From NCBI RefSeq assembly GCF_014643735.1, contig NZ_BMKA01000004.1:248001-312000 (forward strand): a DNA stretch of 64,000 nucleotides, written 5' to 3'. Shown here in pieces: positions 8,449 through 18,161 of the stretch (position 1 is its first letter; every line of letters begins with the position of its first letter). Both the position numbers and the translations under genes were made by a program. This stretch comes from Neptunicoccus cionae. Lineage in GTDB: Bacteria; Pseudomonadota; Alphaproteobacteria; Rhodobacterales; Rhodobacteraceae. The notes under the pieces are model-generated. The model was not told where the DNA came from. It made no database searches and worked only from the letters and a program-made list of their open reading frames with translations.

Positions 8449-10068
8449 CTATTCTCCTTGTGCGCGTTTTGCGGGCGCCTGACCGGAATTCGTGGCAGAA
8501 TTATCAGCCATCCATTTATCCAGCGCGTCAATTTCCTGTGGCGTCATGCGCAGCCCCAATTTGGAGCGCCGCCAGACGATATCCTGCGCCGTGCGCGCGT
8601 ATTCCTTATCCATCAGCCAGAGCACTTCACGTTGATAAAGGTCACTGCCGAAATCCTGCCCCAGATCAGCGGCAGATTTTGCATCGCCGAGAATTTCAAA
8701 AGCGTCGGTGCCATAGGCCTTGATCAGACGGGCACACCAACGTGGGGACAGAAAATCGTATTGCGCAGAAAGCTTGCTTTTCAGCTCCTCAACCCCGCGC
8801 ACCGGAAAATCACCACCCGGCAAAGGTACGCCAGCGGTCCAGCGGTCCGGCAACCCGTCAAAATGCGGCGCAATCTTTTCCAGCGCGGTTTCGGCCAAAC
8901 GGCGGTAGGTAGTGATCTTCCCGCCAAACACGTTCAACATCGGCGCACCCGCAGAGGTGTCCACCTTCAGCACATAATCCCGTGTCGCCGCCGTGGCCGA
9001 ACTTGCCCCGTCATTATAAAGCGGGCGCACGCCGGAATAGGTCCAGACGATGTCCTCTTTGGTGACAGTTGACTTGAGATAGTTTGACGCGAACTCAAGC
9101 AGATAATCCCGTTCTTCGGGGGTGCATTCCGGCTTTTGGGACACGTCGTCATGATCCGCGTCGGTGGTGCCGATTAGGGTGAAATCTGTCTCGTAGGGGA
9201 TTGTAAAGATGATGCGTCCATCTTCGCCTTGAAAGAAATAGCATTTGTCGTGGTCGTACAGCTTGCGGGTCACAATGTGGCTGCCTCGCACCAGACGCAC
9301 GCCTTCGGTTGTGTTGATCCGCGCGGTGTTGCGGATCACGTTTTCCACCCAAGGCCCGCCCGCATTAACCAGCATCTTCGCGGTAACGGTGCGCTGGTCG
9401 CCCGTATCGGTATCTTCCAGCGTGATCGACCAATGGCCGTCCACTTGTTCGGCAGACACAACCTTGGTGCGCACGTTGATTTTCGCACCGCGGGCTTCGG
9501 CATCCCGTGCATTCAGCACAACAAGGCGGCTGTCTTCAATCCAGCAATCCGAATATTCATAGGCTTTGTGAAAGCGGTCTTGCAGCGGCGCGCCGTCGAC
9601 TGAGTTGTCCAGACTGACAGACTTGGTGCCTTCCAGTATCTCGCGGCCACCCAAATTATCGTAAAGAAACAGGCCCAGCCGTACCAACCATGCAGGGCGG
9701 CGGCCCTTCATCCACGGCATCACAAATCCCAGCAGTTTGGACGTGGGGGTATCGCCCTCAAAGCGCATGTCTTTGTGATAGGGCAGCACAAATCGCATCG
9801 GCCAGGAAATATGAGGCATCGCCTTGAGCAGGGTTTCCCGTTCAATCAGGGCTTCGCGCACCAGACGCACTTCCCAGTATTCCAGATAGCGCAATCCGCC
9901 GTGGAACAGTTTAGTTGATGCTGAAGAGGTAGCAGACGCCAGATCGTTCATCTCGGCCAGTTCAACCCGCAAGCCACGTCCCGCCGCATCACGGGCGATG
10001 CCGCATCCGTTAATGCCGCCGCCAATGACGAACAGGTCAATCATATCCTGATTTCCGTGCTGACTCAC
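8449..10068 (-). CDS. glpD: Aerobic glycerol-3-phosphate dehydrogenase
   Basis: FAD flavoprotein at the inner membrane that oxidises glycerol 3-phosphate to dihydroxyacetone phosphate and feeds electrons to quinone. 539 residues. Seen: N-terminal dinucleotide-binding VIGGGINGCGIARDAAGRG (about 14-32), the SSASTKLFHGGLRYLE segment near 48-63, and a C-terminal domain typical of GlpD. The start is GTG at 10068, preceded by GGAGG at 5-base spacing; no better ATG lies upstream. First gene of the glp operon, reading away from glpR across a 293-base control region. Confidence 0.96.
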   Translation of the reverse strand: MSQHGNQDMIDLFVIGGGINGCGIARDAAGRGLRVELAEMNDLASATSSASTKLFHGGLRYLEYWEVRLVREALIERETLLKAMPHISWPMRFVLPYHKDMRFEGDTPTSKLLGFVMPWMKGRRPAWLVRLGLFLYDNLGGREILEGTKSVSLDNSVDGAPLQDRFHKAYEYSDCWIEDSRLVVLNARDAEARGAKINVRTKVVSAEQVDGHWSITLEDTDTGDQRTVTAKMLVNAGGPWVENVIRNTARINTTEGVRLVRGSHIVTRKLYDHDKCYFFQGEDGRIIFTIPYETDFTLIGTTDADHDDVSQKPECTPEERDYLLEFASNYLKSTVTKEDIVWTYSGVRPLYNDGASSATAATRDYVLKVDTSAGAPMLNVFGGKITTYRRLAETALEKIAPHFDGLPDRWTAGVPLPGGDFPVRGVEELKSKLSAQYDFLSPRWCARLIKAYGTDAFEILGDAKSAADLGQDFGSDLYQREVLWLMDKEYARTAQDIVWRRSKLGLRMTPQEIDALDKWMADNSATNSGQAPAKRAQGE

Positions 10069-10361
10069 TTATACCTCCACCATCACAACGATCACCGAAT
10101 TTGGCTCCACCCTCCGGCTTGTGACTTGGAATATACCAACAGCATTTCCAGATTTGTTGCAATAACGAATGTTCGTTTATTTTCTTTTTCAGATTAAACA
10201 TTGATTTTGCTCTGTTTATTTTTTCGTTTTAACCGATATTTCGCCGCGCTTCACAAACTTTCTCGAATCGCGCTCTTGACCTTCGTCGGCGCTCGTTGAT
10301 TGATGCAGGGTGGAGGACAACCCAAGGCAGGTGTTGAAAACGGGAAGAGGGACACATCATT
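10069..10361 (-). promoter_or_regulatory. Divergent glpD / glpR control region with candidate GlpR sites
   Basis: A 293-base AT-rich gap between divergent genes. At 10164-10177 there is AACGAA-TG-TTCGTT, a 6-bp inverted repeat. The half-site TTCGTTT at 10172-10178 recurs as TTCGTTTT at 10223-10230, about 51 bases (near five helical turns) away. DeoR-family GlpR proteins commonly bind repeated TTCG-type sites, so these are candidate operators controlling both directions. No -10/-35 pair was assigned. Confidence 0.5.
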
Positions 10362-11153
10362 ATGGTGTCAAATTTCAGGCAGCAGGAAATTCTCGAAATT
10401 GCGCGGGAACAAGGCAAAGTCACTGTCGACGGGCTGGCGGAACGCTACGATGTTACGGTGCAAACCATCCGGCGCGATCTCGCGGAACTGTCCGAAAGCG
10501 GGCGGTTGGAGCGGGTTCACGGCGGGGCTGTGATGCCTTCTGGGGTGGTGAATATCATTTACGAAGAACGCCGCCGTTTGAACGAGGCTGGCAAAAAGGC
10601 CATCGGCCAGCGCTGTGCGGCGGCTATTCCCAATGGGGCATCTGTTTTTATGAACATCGGCACCAGCACGGAAGCGGTGGCGCGGGAACTGCTCGATCAT
10701 GAAAACCTGTTGGTGGTGACGAACAACCTGAACATCGCGAATATTCTAGCCGCGAACCAAAGCTGCGAGATCATCCTGGCGGGTGGTGTCCTGCGCCGCG
10801 CGGACTCCGGTATTGTGGGCGGGTTAACGGTAGAGATGGTGAAACAGTTCAAATTTGATTACTCGGTTCTGGGGTGCTCTGCCATTGATACGGACGGAGA
10901 TTTGCTGGATTTTGACGGTCAGGAAATCATGGTCAGCAGCACCGCGATCCAGCGGTCCCGCAAGGTCATGATCGTGGCGGATCATCTGAAATTCCAGCGA
11001 AAAGCCCCCCTGAACATCTGTTCCCTGCGCGACGTGGATGTGTTCTACACAGACGGCAAATTGCCCAAATCCCTTATGGAGGATTGCGTCGGCTGGGGCA
11101 CTGAGGTCGAGATTGCCGAACCTGCAGGTTTGCGGGGGCGCAGAGCGACTTAG
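10362..11153 (+). CDS. glpR: DeoR-family transcriptional regulator, GlpR type
   Basis: 263 residues. Seen: an N-terminal DeoR winged helix (RQQEILEIAREQGKVTVDGL..., recognition region DVTVQTIRRDLAELSESGRLERVHGGA, about 6-55) and a C-terminal sugar-phosphate-sensing domain with GTSTEAVARELL, VTNNLNIA and ILAGGVLRR. Known GlpR proteins repress glycerol genes and are released by glycerol 3-phosphate; its position divergent from glpD supports the same role. The ribosome site is weak (GGGAAGAGGG about 11 bases before the ATG). The next gene starts one base after its stop, so it shares a transcript with two permeases. Confidence 0.92.
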   Translation: MVSNFRQQEILEIAREQGKVTVDGLAERYDVTVQTIRRDLAELSESGRLERVHGGAVMPSGVVNIIYEERRRLNEAGKKAIGQRCAAAIPNGASVFMNIGTSTEAVARELLDHENLLVVTNNLNIANILAANQSCEIILAGGVLRRADSGIVGGLTVEMVKQFKFDYSVLGCSAIDTDGDLLDFDGQEIMVSSTAIQRSRKVMIVADHLKFQRKAPLNICSLRDVDVFYTDGKLPKSLMEDCVGWGTEVEIAEPAGLRGRRAT

Positions 11154-11154
11154 C

Positions 11155-12021
11155 ATGAAACCGACAGACAATACCGGGTGGTTCTTTGTGCTGCCCGCCA
11201 TGGCAGTGCTTGGCCTGATCGGGCTGATCCCGCTGATCACGGTTGTGAACTATTCCTTCTTTGAAATTTTCATCCTCAGTTCGCGCTTTTGGGTCGGGCT
11301 TGAATGGTACGCAGAACTGATCGGCTCTGCCCGCTTCTGGCAGAGCTTTGCCCGCAGTGCGCTGTTTTCGATGATTGTTCTACTCATTCAAATTCCGCTC
11401 GGCATCGCGCTTGCCCTATGCATCCCGAGGGGGCGCATCTGGATCGGCTTGTCGCTTGTGGTGGTGGCACTGCCACTGCTGGTACCGTGGAATATGATCC
11501 CCGCGCTGTGGCTCAGCCTGCTCAATCCGGACACTGGAATTTTGGGGCGTTTGGGTGCGGTTCTCGGATGGCCTGCGAATTGGAAGGATTCCGTGCTTCA
11601 CACTTGGGTGGTGATTGTTGCGATGGATGTCTGGCACTGGACTAGCCTTGTGGTGATCTTGTGCTATTCGGCGCTGACAACCATTCCCGCCGCTTATTAT
11701 CAGGCTGCTGCAATTGACGGCGCGCGTCCTTGGGACGTGTTCCGGTTTATCCAGTTTCCACGCTTGCAGAATGTCCTGCTGATGGCCGTTTTGCTGCGCT
11801 TTATGGATTCCTTTATGATCTACACCGAAGCGTTCCCGATAAACGCAGGCGGTCCGGCACAGGCGACACTGTTTCTGGCGGTTGATCTTGGGGAGGAAAT
11901 AAAAGCGTTTAATTACGGTCCCTCTGCGGCGCGCTCGGTTCTCTATTTCCTAATCATCGTGACTGTGGCGTGGCTGTTTACCAAGGCGCAGGGCAAGCTG
12001 GAGGATAAGGCCGCGTCATGA
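11155..12021 (+). CDS. Orphan ABC permease, GlpP paralogue
   Basis: 288-residue MalF-type permease. Its sequence follows GlpP along most of its length, with shared stretches including IPLITVVNYS, PLLVPWN, AMDVWHWTSLV, AAYYQAA-IDGA and LLRFMDSFMIYTE. The ATPase-docking EAA loop (QAAAIDGARPWDVFRFIQFP) is intact, so it can in principle still engage an ATPase. Start ATG is one base after the glpR stop. No ATPase or binding-protein gene follows, so it must borrow GlpS/GlpT or be a remnant. No frameshift or stop is seen, which argues it is maintained. Confidence 0.88.
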   Translation: MKPTDNTGWFFVLPAMAVLGLIGLIPLITVVNYSFFEIFILSSRFWVGLEWYAELIGSARFWQSFARSALFSMIVLLIQIPLGIALALCIPRGRIWIGLSLVVVALPLLVPWNMIPALWLSLLNPDTGILGRLGAVLGWPANWKDSVLHTWVVIVAMDVWHWTSLVVILCYSALTTIPAAYYQAAAIDGARPWDVFRFIQFPRLQNVLLMAVLLRFMDSFMIYTEAFPINAGGPAQATLFLAVDLGEEIKAFNYGPSAARSVLYFLIIVTVAWLFTKAQGKLEDKAAS

Positions 12022-12827
12022 TCCTGATCTATCGACACCTCGGCGCGATAAAGATCGCGGGCTTGCTGATTTTTATGGTTTTCGTCTGCTTGCCACTTGT
12101 GCAAATGACCCTGCTCAGCTTTATTGCAACGCTGCCCCATGAGGGACTAGAGGTCGGCCAATTCACGATCCGCAACTTCACCACCATCCTGACTGAGCCC
12201 AACCTGCGCGCCGCTTTCGCAAATTCCATTGCTTACGTGCTGATTAACATCTGCATCACCATTCCCGTCGCGCTGCCTGCGGCTTATGCATTTTCACGCA
12301 TGTCGTTTCTGGGGGATAAATCCCTGTTTCTGGCCTTCATCGCCTTTCGCATTACCCCGCCTGTCGTGCTGACGCTGCCAGTGTTCCAGCTGTTCTCGGC
12401 CCTTGGGATTGTCAATTCCGTGTTTGGCATCGCGTTGGCCCATTGCCTGTTCAACTTGCCGATTTCCATCTGGATTTTGCAGGGTTTCATTTCCGCAATC
12501 CCCAAGGAGATGGACGAAACCGCCTTTATTGATGGCTATTCGCGGCCCCGTTTTATCTGGTCGATCCTGATCCCCCAGATCAGGGCGGGCGTCGCTGTGG
12601 CGGCTTTCTTTTGCTTTATGTTCTCTTGGGTAGAGGTGGTTTTTGCCCGCATCCTGACCACCACCAACGGCAAGCCGATCAGCATGGCGATCAGTTCCTT
12701 GTTCGGGTTCCAAACCGATATCGGGCTGGTCATGGCCGTGACACTGGCGTCAATGGCGCCCGGCGCGGTTTTGCTTTTTGCAATGCGAAACCACCTGTCA
12801 CGCGGTTTCCGGATCGGTCAGGTTTGA
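12018..12827 (+). CDS. Orphan ABC permease, GlpQ paralogue
   Basis: 269-residue MalG-type permease that overlaps the previous gene by four bases (ATGA), a sign of translational coupling. It follows GlpQ closely: SIAYVLINICI, ALPAAYAFSRMSFLGDKSLF, ALAHCLFNLPISIWIL, and the docking loop KEMDETAFIDGYSRPRF. With the upstream gene it forms a complete permease pair without its own ATPase, binding protein or GlpU-like subunit. Pairing with GlpS/GlpT is inference from sequence similarity and shared control. Confidence 0.88.
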   Translation: MILIYRHLGAIKIAGLLIFMVFVCLPLVQMTLLSFIATLPHEGLEVGQFTIRNFTTILTEPNLRAAFANSIAYVLINICITIPVALPAAYAFSRMSFLGDKSLFLAFIAFRITPPVVLTLPVFQLFSALGIVNSVFGIALAHCLFNLPISIWILQGFISAIPKEMDETAFIDGYSRPRFIWSILIPQIRAGVAVAAFFCFMFSWVEVVFARILTTTNGKPISMAISSLFGFQTDIGLVMAVTLASMAPGAVLLFAMRNHLSRGFRIGQV

Positions 12828-12905
12828 CGCGGGGGGCTGGAGCATGCAGAACTTGTGCAGGATACGGATTTAACAAAATTTGCTTTATGCAGGAGCCTGA
12901 TTTTT

Positions 12906-13502
12906 ATGACACCCGAACAACTGCGCAGCCTTTACGGTGCCCCTTCTCCAGCGGCAGCGGCAAAAGTGATCACGACGCTGGATCATCATTGCCGCGCCTT
13001 TATTGAAAACTCTACGTTTCTGGTTATGGCCACAAGCAATGGGCAAACTCTCGACGTGTCGCCAAAGGGTGATCCGGCGGGTTTTGTCACGGTAGAAAGC
13101 GATACCACGTTGCTGATACCGGATCGTCCGGGCAACAACCGGATCGACGGTTTGATGAATATACTGGCCAACCCGCAAGTGGCGCTGATCTTTCTAATTC
13201 CCACGGTAGGGGAAACTCTGCGCGTGAACGGGCGCGCAGAAATTCTGGACGATCCGGCGATTTGCGCGCAATTTCAGGTCAACGGGCGCAGTCCTAAAAC
13301 GGTCACACGGGTAACAGCGGAAAAAGTACTGACGCACTGTGGCAAGGCACCGATCCGCGCAGGACTGTGGAAACCAGAGAACTGGCCCGACGAACGGCCC
13401 GTAGCCACGCTCAGCGATATGATCCGCGATCACGCCGCAGGAGAGGCTGAGGTAGTGGATGATGCGACAATGCAAGCGAATTATCAAAAGACACTCTACT
13501 AG
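12906..13502 (+). CDS. Pyridoxamine 5'-phosphate oxidase-like flavin-binding protein
   Basis: 198 residues from ATG 12906, chosen because AGGAG lies ten bases upstream; a GTG at 12855 in the same frame lacks this. The split-barrel flavin-binding core is recognisable: [61 protein letters not shown]. This matches the MSMEG_1061-type branch of the PNPOx-like superfamily, whose members mostly lack an assigned reaction. It lies 78 bases after the orphan permease and 23 bases before the HMG-CoA reductase gene, so it may share a transcript with either. Function unknown. Confidence 0.8.
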   Translation: MTPEQLRSLYGAPSPAAAAKVITTLDHHCRAFIENSTFLVMATSNGQTLDVSPKGDPAGFVTVESDTTLLIPDRPGNNRIDGLMNILANPQVALIFLIPTVGETLRVNGRAEILDDPAICAQFQVNGRSPKTVTRVTAEKVLTHCGKAPIRAGLWKPENWPDERPVATLSDMIRDHAAGEAEVVDDATMQANYQKTLY

Positions 13503-13525
13503 GGCTTTGGCCGGACAGGTTTATA

Positions 13526-14815
13526 ATGACACAAGACAACCACATCTGCTCGCGGATTGAAAACATGCGCGGGCTTGATCCTGCTCAACGGCTTGAAGCT
13601 GTCGGGCAGGCTGCCGGATTGTCGCCCGAAGATCTGAATATTCTGGCCGGACGGGATGTTCTCGATATGGCCCGCGCCGATGGCATGATCGAAAACGTGG
13701 TCGGCAAATTCGAACTGCCGCTCGGCGTTGCGACGAATTTTGTGGTGAACGGTAAGGAATACCTTGTCCCGATGGCGGTTGAGGAACCATCGGTGGTGGC
13801 CGCCGCGTCCTACATGGCAAAAATTGCGCGGGGGTTTGGCGGTTTCAAAACCAATGCAACCGCGCCTTTGATGCGGGCACAGGTACAAGTGCTCGGGCTT
13901 GGTGATCCCCATGCCGCCCGCCAGCGTATCCTGTCCAATCGTGACAGCCTGATTGCAGCGGCCAATAAGAAAGACACACTGTTGGTCGAACTTGGCGGTG
14001 GCTGTCAGGATATCGAGGTTCACGTTTTCGACGACACACCTGTTGGGCCGATGGTGGTGGCCCATTTGATCGTTGATGTGCGCGATGCAATGGGTGCGAA
14101 TACTGTCAACACGATGGCGGAGGCGCTTGCCCCCGAAGTGGAACAGATCACAGGTGGCACGGTGCGGCTGCGCATCCTGTCCAATCTTGCGGACAAACGG
14201 ATCGTGCGCGCTCGTGTGGAACTGCCCCCAGAGGCGCTGGATACCAAGGATCTGAACGGGGCGGATGTGGCCAGAGGCATGGTTGAGGCCTGCACGCTGG
14301 CGATCATCGATCCCTACCGCGCGGCGACCCACAACAAGGGGATCATGAACGGGATTGATCCGGTCGTTCTGGCCACCGGCAACGACTGGCGCGCGATTGA
14401 GGCTGGCGCCCATGCCTATGCGGCGCGGGACGGGCGTTACACATCGCTGACGCGGTGGGAACTGACGGCGGATGGCGGGCTGGCGGGGAGTATTGAACTG
14501 CCCCTCGCGCTTGGTCTGGTGGGCGGGGCGACGAAAACCCATCCTTCTGCGCAGGCTGCCTTGCGTCTGATGGACGTGACATCTGCGGTCGAACTGGCCG
14601 AGGTAACGGCGGCTGTCGGTTTGGCACAAAATATGGCGGCATTGCGCGCACTTTCGACCGAGGGCATCCAAAAGGGTCACATGGCGCTTCATGCCCGCAA
14701 TATCGCGATCCTTGCCGGTGCAACGGGTGCGGACGTAGACCGGATCGCCCGCGCATTGGTCGCGTCCGGGGATGTCAGTGCCGCGAACGCACAGAAGCTG
14801 CTGACCGACGATTAA
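13526..14815 (+). CDS. mvaA: Class II (degradative-type) hydroxymethylglutaryl-CoA reductase
   Basis: Interconverts HMG-CoA and mevalonate with NAD(P)(H). 429 residues, almost the length of the Pseudomonas mevalonii enzyme. Seen: catalytic-Glu segment MAVEEPSV (83-90), dinucleotide-binding [10 protein letters not shown], catalytic-Lys and Asp region [21 protein letters not shown], and the C-terminal His segment KGHMALHA (about 383-390). No membrane segments, as expected for class II. No HMG-CoA lyase, mevalonate kinase or other mevalonate gene is in the window, so whether it works in mevalonate breakdown or synthesis cannot be told. No strong ribosome site precedes the ATG. Confidence 0.93.
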   Translation: MTQDNHICSRIENMRGLDPAQRLEAVGQAAGLSPEDLNILAGRDVLDMARADGMIENVVGKFELPLGVATNFVVNGKEYLVPMAVEEPSVVAAASYMAKIARGFGGFKTNATAPLMRAQVQVLGLGDPHAARQRILSNRDSLIAAANKKDTLLVELGGGCQDIEVHVFDDTPVGPMVVAHLIVDVRDAMGANTVNTMAEALAPEVEQITGGTVRLRILSNLADKRIVRARVELPPEALDTKDLNGADVARGMVEACTLAIIDPYRAATHNKGIMNGIDPVVLATGNDWRAIEAGAHAYAARDGRYTSLTRWELTADGGLAGSIELPLALGLVGGATKTHPSAQAALRLMDVTSAVELAEVTAAVGLAQNMAALRALSTEGIQKGHMALHARNIAILAGATGADVDRIARALVASGDVSAANAQKLLTDD

Positions 14816-14851
14816 CCACACTGCCGAAGCATCGCTGCCCTATAAAAACGA

Positions 14852-14877
14852 CGCGCCCAACCCATTGGTCGAGCGCG
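14852..14877. terminator. Hairpin between convergent mvaA and hutU
   Basis: CGCGC at 14852-14856 pairs with GCGCG at 14873-14877, and CCAA/TTGG pair inside. It lies in the 101-base gap between converging genes. There is no clear T-run on either side, so termination is possible but weakly supported. Confidence 0.35.
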
Positions 14878-14916
14878 CCGGTGTATTGATCTAACCGCTG
14901 GTGCGGACCGCGGAAA

Positions 14917-16584
14917 TTACAAAATTCCCGGCAGGTTCAGGCCGTTTTCCCGCGCACAGTCTTTGGCCTCTTCATACCCCGCATCCGCGTGGCGCATAAC
15001 GCCCGTTGCCGGATCGTTCCAAAGCACCCGAGCAATGCGGCGGTCGGCGTCTTCTGACCCGTCACAGCAAATTACCATGCCCGAATGCTGGGAAAAGCCC
15101 ATGCCAACGCCGCCACCGTGATGCAGCGACACCCAAGTCGCACCAGATGCGGTGTTCAAAAGCGCGTTCAGCAGGGGCCAGTCCGATACAGCGTCAGAGC
15201 CGTCCATCATCGCCTCGGTTTCGCGGTTGGGCGATGCCACAGAGCCGCTGTCCAGATGGTCGCGTCCGATCACAATCGGGGCTTTCAACTCGCCGTTGCG
15301 CACCATTTCGTTGAAGGCCAGCCCCAGTTTGTGGCGGACACCCAGACCCACCCAGCAAATCCGTGCGGGCAGCCCTTGGAATGAAATACGCTCGCGGGCC
15401 ATATCAAGCCAGTTGTGCAGATGGGCGTCCTCGGACAGGATCTCTTTCACTTTGGCGTCTGTTTTGTAAATGTCTTCAGGATCACCCGACAGCGCGGCCC
15501 AGCGGAACGGACCGACACCGCGGCAGAACAGCGGGCGAATATAGGCGGGCACAAAACCGGGGAAGTCAAACGCGTTGTCCAGCCCTTCTTCCAGCGCCAT
15601 CTGACGAATGTTGTTGCCGTAATCCACGGTCGGAATGCCCATTGCGTGGAAATCACACATCGCTTTGACCTGCACCTTCATGCTGGCCCGTGCTGCTTTT
15701 TCTACGGTTTTTGGATCGCTCTCGCGCTTTTCGCGCCACTGTCCCATCGTCCAGCCCTGCGGCAGGTAGCCGTTCACCGGATCATGGGCCGAGGTCTGGT
15801 CTGTTACGATATCAGGGCGCACGCCCCGCTTCACCAATTCGGGGAAAATATCAGCGGCGTTGCCCAGCAGGCCAACGGATTTTGCCTCCCCTGCGGCGGT
15901 CCAGCGTTCGATCATCTCAAGCGCTTCGTCCAGCGTCTCGGCCTTTTCGTCCACGTATTTGGTGCGCAGGCGGAAGTCGATGGATTCCGGATTACACTCC
16001 ACCGCCAGACAGCAGGCCCCCGCCATCACAGCCGCCAGAGGTTGCGCACCGCCCATGCCACCAAGACCGCCCGTCAAGATCCATTTGCCTTTCAGATCGC
16101 CGTCAAAATGCTGGCGACCTGCCTCGACGAAGGTTTCATAGGTGCCCTGCACAATCCCTTGCGAGCCGATGTAAATCCACGATCCGGCAGTCATCTGCCC
16201 GTACATTGCCAGACCTTTTTTATCCAGCTCGTTGAAATGGTCCCAATTGGCCCAATGGGGCACGAGGTTGGAGTTGGCGATCAAAACGCGGGGCGCGTCT
16301 TTGTGGGTTTGGAACACACCAACAGGTTTGCCCGATTGCACCATTAGGGTCTGGTCTTCCTCAAGCGCCTTCAGGCTTTCGACGATCTTGTCAAAATCCG
16401 CCCAAGTACGTGCCGCACGACCAATGCCGCCGTAGACCACCAGCTCGTGCGGGTTTTCAGCCACATCGGGGTGCAAGTTGTTCATTAACATCCGCATGGG
16501 TGCTTCGGTCAGCCAGCTTTTGGCGGTGATTTCAGTGCCGGTAGCGGGAAAGACATCGCGGGCATTTTTACGGGGATTGGTCAT
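14917..16584 (-). CDS. hutU: Urocanate hydratase
   Basis: Second step of histidine breakdown: urocanate to imidazolonepropionate, using tightly bound NAD+. 555 residues, the standard length. Seen: the NAD-binding stretch [18 protein letters not shown] near 170-188, QDAPRV-ANS-LVPHWAN-type N-terminal region, and the C-terminal [20 protein letters not shown] with the family signature. ATG 16584 has AAAGG seven bases upstream. Third and last gene of the hut set here, 38 bases after hutH. Confidence 0.97.
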   Translation of the reverse strand: MTNPRKNARDVFPATGTEITAKSWLTEAPMRMLMNNLHPDVAENPHELVVYGGIGRAARTWADFDKIVESLKALEEDQTLMVQSGKPVGVFQTHKDAPRVLIANSNLVPHWANWDHFNELDKKGLAMYGQMTAGSWIYIGSQGIVQGTYETFVEAGRQHFDGDLKGKWILTGGLGGMGGAQPLAAVMAGACCLAVECNPESIDFRLRTKYVDEKAETLDEALEMIERWTAAGEAKSVGLLGNAADIFPELVKRGVRPDIVTDQTSAHDPVNGYLPQGWTMGQWREKRESDPKTVEKAARASMKVQVKAMCDFHAMGIPTVDYGNNIRQMALEEGLDNAFDFPGFVPAYIRPLFCRGVGPFRWAALSGDPEDIYKTDAKVKEILSEDAHLHNWLDMARERISFQGLPARICWVGLGVRHKLGLAFNEMVRNGELKAPIVIGRDHLDSGSVASPNRETEAMMDGSDAVSDWPLLNALLNTASGATWVSLHHGGGVGMGFSQHSGMVICCDGSEDADRRIARVLWNDPATGVMRHADAGYEEAKDCARENGLNLPGIL

Positions 16585-16622
16585 GGGGTACCTTTCGAAA
16601 TGAATCTCGGTAATAGGATGGA

Positions 16623-18161
16623 TCAGGCTCTGAGAGCGGGGGATGTGACGGCGGCGGCCTTCAGGATTGCGCCGGTGCGGATCAGCGTTGACGCTTGTTC
16701 CAGATCAGGGGCGAGATAGCGGTCGTCCTCGATCGTGGCGACAGTCTTGCGCAGTTCTTTCACAACACGCTCCAGCGGGGCGCTGGTGGTCAGGGGCGCG
16801 CGGAATTCAATCCCTTGTGCGGCACATAGCAATTCGACGCCAAGGATGCGCTCCAGATTGGCGACCATGCGTCCCAGACGCACAGCGCCGTGGGCGGCCA
16901 TGCTGACGTGGTCTTCCTGATTGGCGCTGGTGGGGGTGCTGTCCGTGACACAAGGGTTCGCCAGATGTTTGTTTTCAGACATCAGGGCTGCGGTTGTGAC
17001 CTCGGCGATCATCAGGCCGGAGTTCAGGCCCGGATTAGGTGTCAGAAATGGCGGCAGATCGTGGCTCAGCACCGGATCAACGATCAGCGCGATGCGGCGC
17101 TGTGCGATTGCGCCGATTTCGGCAACGGCAAGTGCGATCATATCCGCCGCAAAGCCCACGGGTTCGGCGTGGAAATTCCCGCCCGATACGATCAGATCGG
17201 CCCCCACCAGCACCAGCGGATTGTCAGTGGCGGCGTTGGCCTCGATCTCTAGCGTGCGGGCGGCCATGCGCAGCATGTCCATCGCGGCCCCGGTGACTTG
17301 GGGCTGGCAGCGGATGCAATAGGGGTCTTGCACACGGGTGTCACCCTCGCGGTGGCTTTCCCGAATGACGGAGCCTTCCAGAAGGTCGCGCATTGTGGCG
17401 GCGGCTTCGATCTGTCCGGCATGGCCGCGCAGGGCGTGGATTTCCGGTTGCAGCGGCGCGGTGGAGCCCATGATGGCATCCGTGGACAAAGCAGAGGTCA
17501 CCAAAGCAGAGCTCATCGATTGCCACGCATCAAACAATCCGGCAAGCGCAAAGGCCGTGCTGAATTGCGTGCCGTTGATTAGCGCCAGACCCTCTTTTGC
17601 GCCAAGCACTACAGGGGTCAGGCCTGCGCGTTTCAAGGCTTCGCCACCGGAAAGGGTTTCCCCTTCAAATTCCGCCTCGGCGTGTCCCATCATCACAGCG
17701 GCCATATGGGCCAGTGGCGCAAGGTCGCCAGAGGCCCCGACAGACCCTTGCACAGGGATCAGCGGCGTCACGCCGTTTTCCAGCATGGCTTCGATCAGTT
17801 GCACGATCTCAAGCCGCACACCGGAGGCCCCGCGCCCGAGGCTCAGCAGCTTTAGCGCCATCATCAGGCGGGCGTGTCCGGTCGCGATCGGTTCCCCGAC
17901 GCCGCAGCAGTGGGACAGGATCAGGTTGCGTTGCAAAGTTGCTGTGTCTTTGGATTTGATCTTAACACTGGCGAGTTTGCCAAAGCCGGTGTTCACCCCG
18001 TAAACGGCGGCATCCCCATTGGCGGCGGACTCGATCCGTTTATGTGCTTCGATGATATCGGGGTGGCAGGCGGTGTCCAGTTTAACACTGGTGCCCTCGC
18101 GGTAGATCATGGCCAGATCGTCCAGCGTTACAGAACCGGGGGTGAGGGTAAGCGTGGTCAT
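16623..18161 (-). CDS. hutH: Histidine ammonia-lyase
   Basis: First step of histidine breakdown: removes ammonia from histidine to give urocanate. 512 residues. Seen: the Ala-Ser-Gly triad (143-145 within [12 protein letters not shown]) that cyclises into the MIO cofactor, the N-terminal [11 protein letters not shown] at 54-64, and [12 protein letters not shown] later. The start overlaps the hutI stop by four bases, so the two are translationally coupled. Confidence 0.97.
   Translation of the reverse strand: MTTLTLTPGSVTLDDLAMIYREGTSVKLDTACHPDIIEAHKRIESAANGDAAVYGVNTGFGKLASVKIKSKDTATLQRNLILSHCCGVGEPIATGHARLMMALKLLSLGRGASGVRLEIVQLIEAMLENGVTPLIPVQGSVGASGDLAPLAHMAAVMMGHAEAEFEGETLSGGEALKRAGLTPVVLGAKEGLALINGTQFSTAFALAGLFDAWQSMSSALVTSALSTDAIMGSTAPLQPEIHALRGHAGQIEAAATMRDLLEGSVIRESHREGDTRVQDPYCIRCQPQVTGAAMDMLRMAARTLEIEANAATDNPLVLVGADLIVSGGNFHAEPVGFAADMIALAVAEIGAIAQRRIALIVDPVLSHDLPPFLTPNPGLNSGLMIAEVTTAALMSENKHLANPCVTDSTPTSANQEDHVSMAAHGAVRLGRMVANLERILGVELLCAAQGIEFRAPLTTSAPLERVVKELRKTVATIEDDRYLAPDLEQASTLIRTGAILKAAAVTSPALRA

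Noticed and set aside
11155-12827. Possibility that the orphan permeases are pseudogenes
   Set aside because: Both are full length without stops or frameshifts, overlap in a coupled way and keep ATPase-docking loops.
13499-14821. Long open frame on the minus strand opposite the HMG-CoA reductase gene
   Set aside because: It is a frame shadow of a gene with all catalytic motifs; its protein is rich in Arg, His and Cys and matches no family I know.
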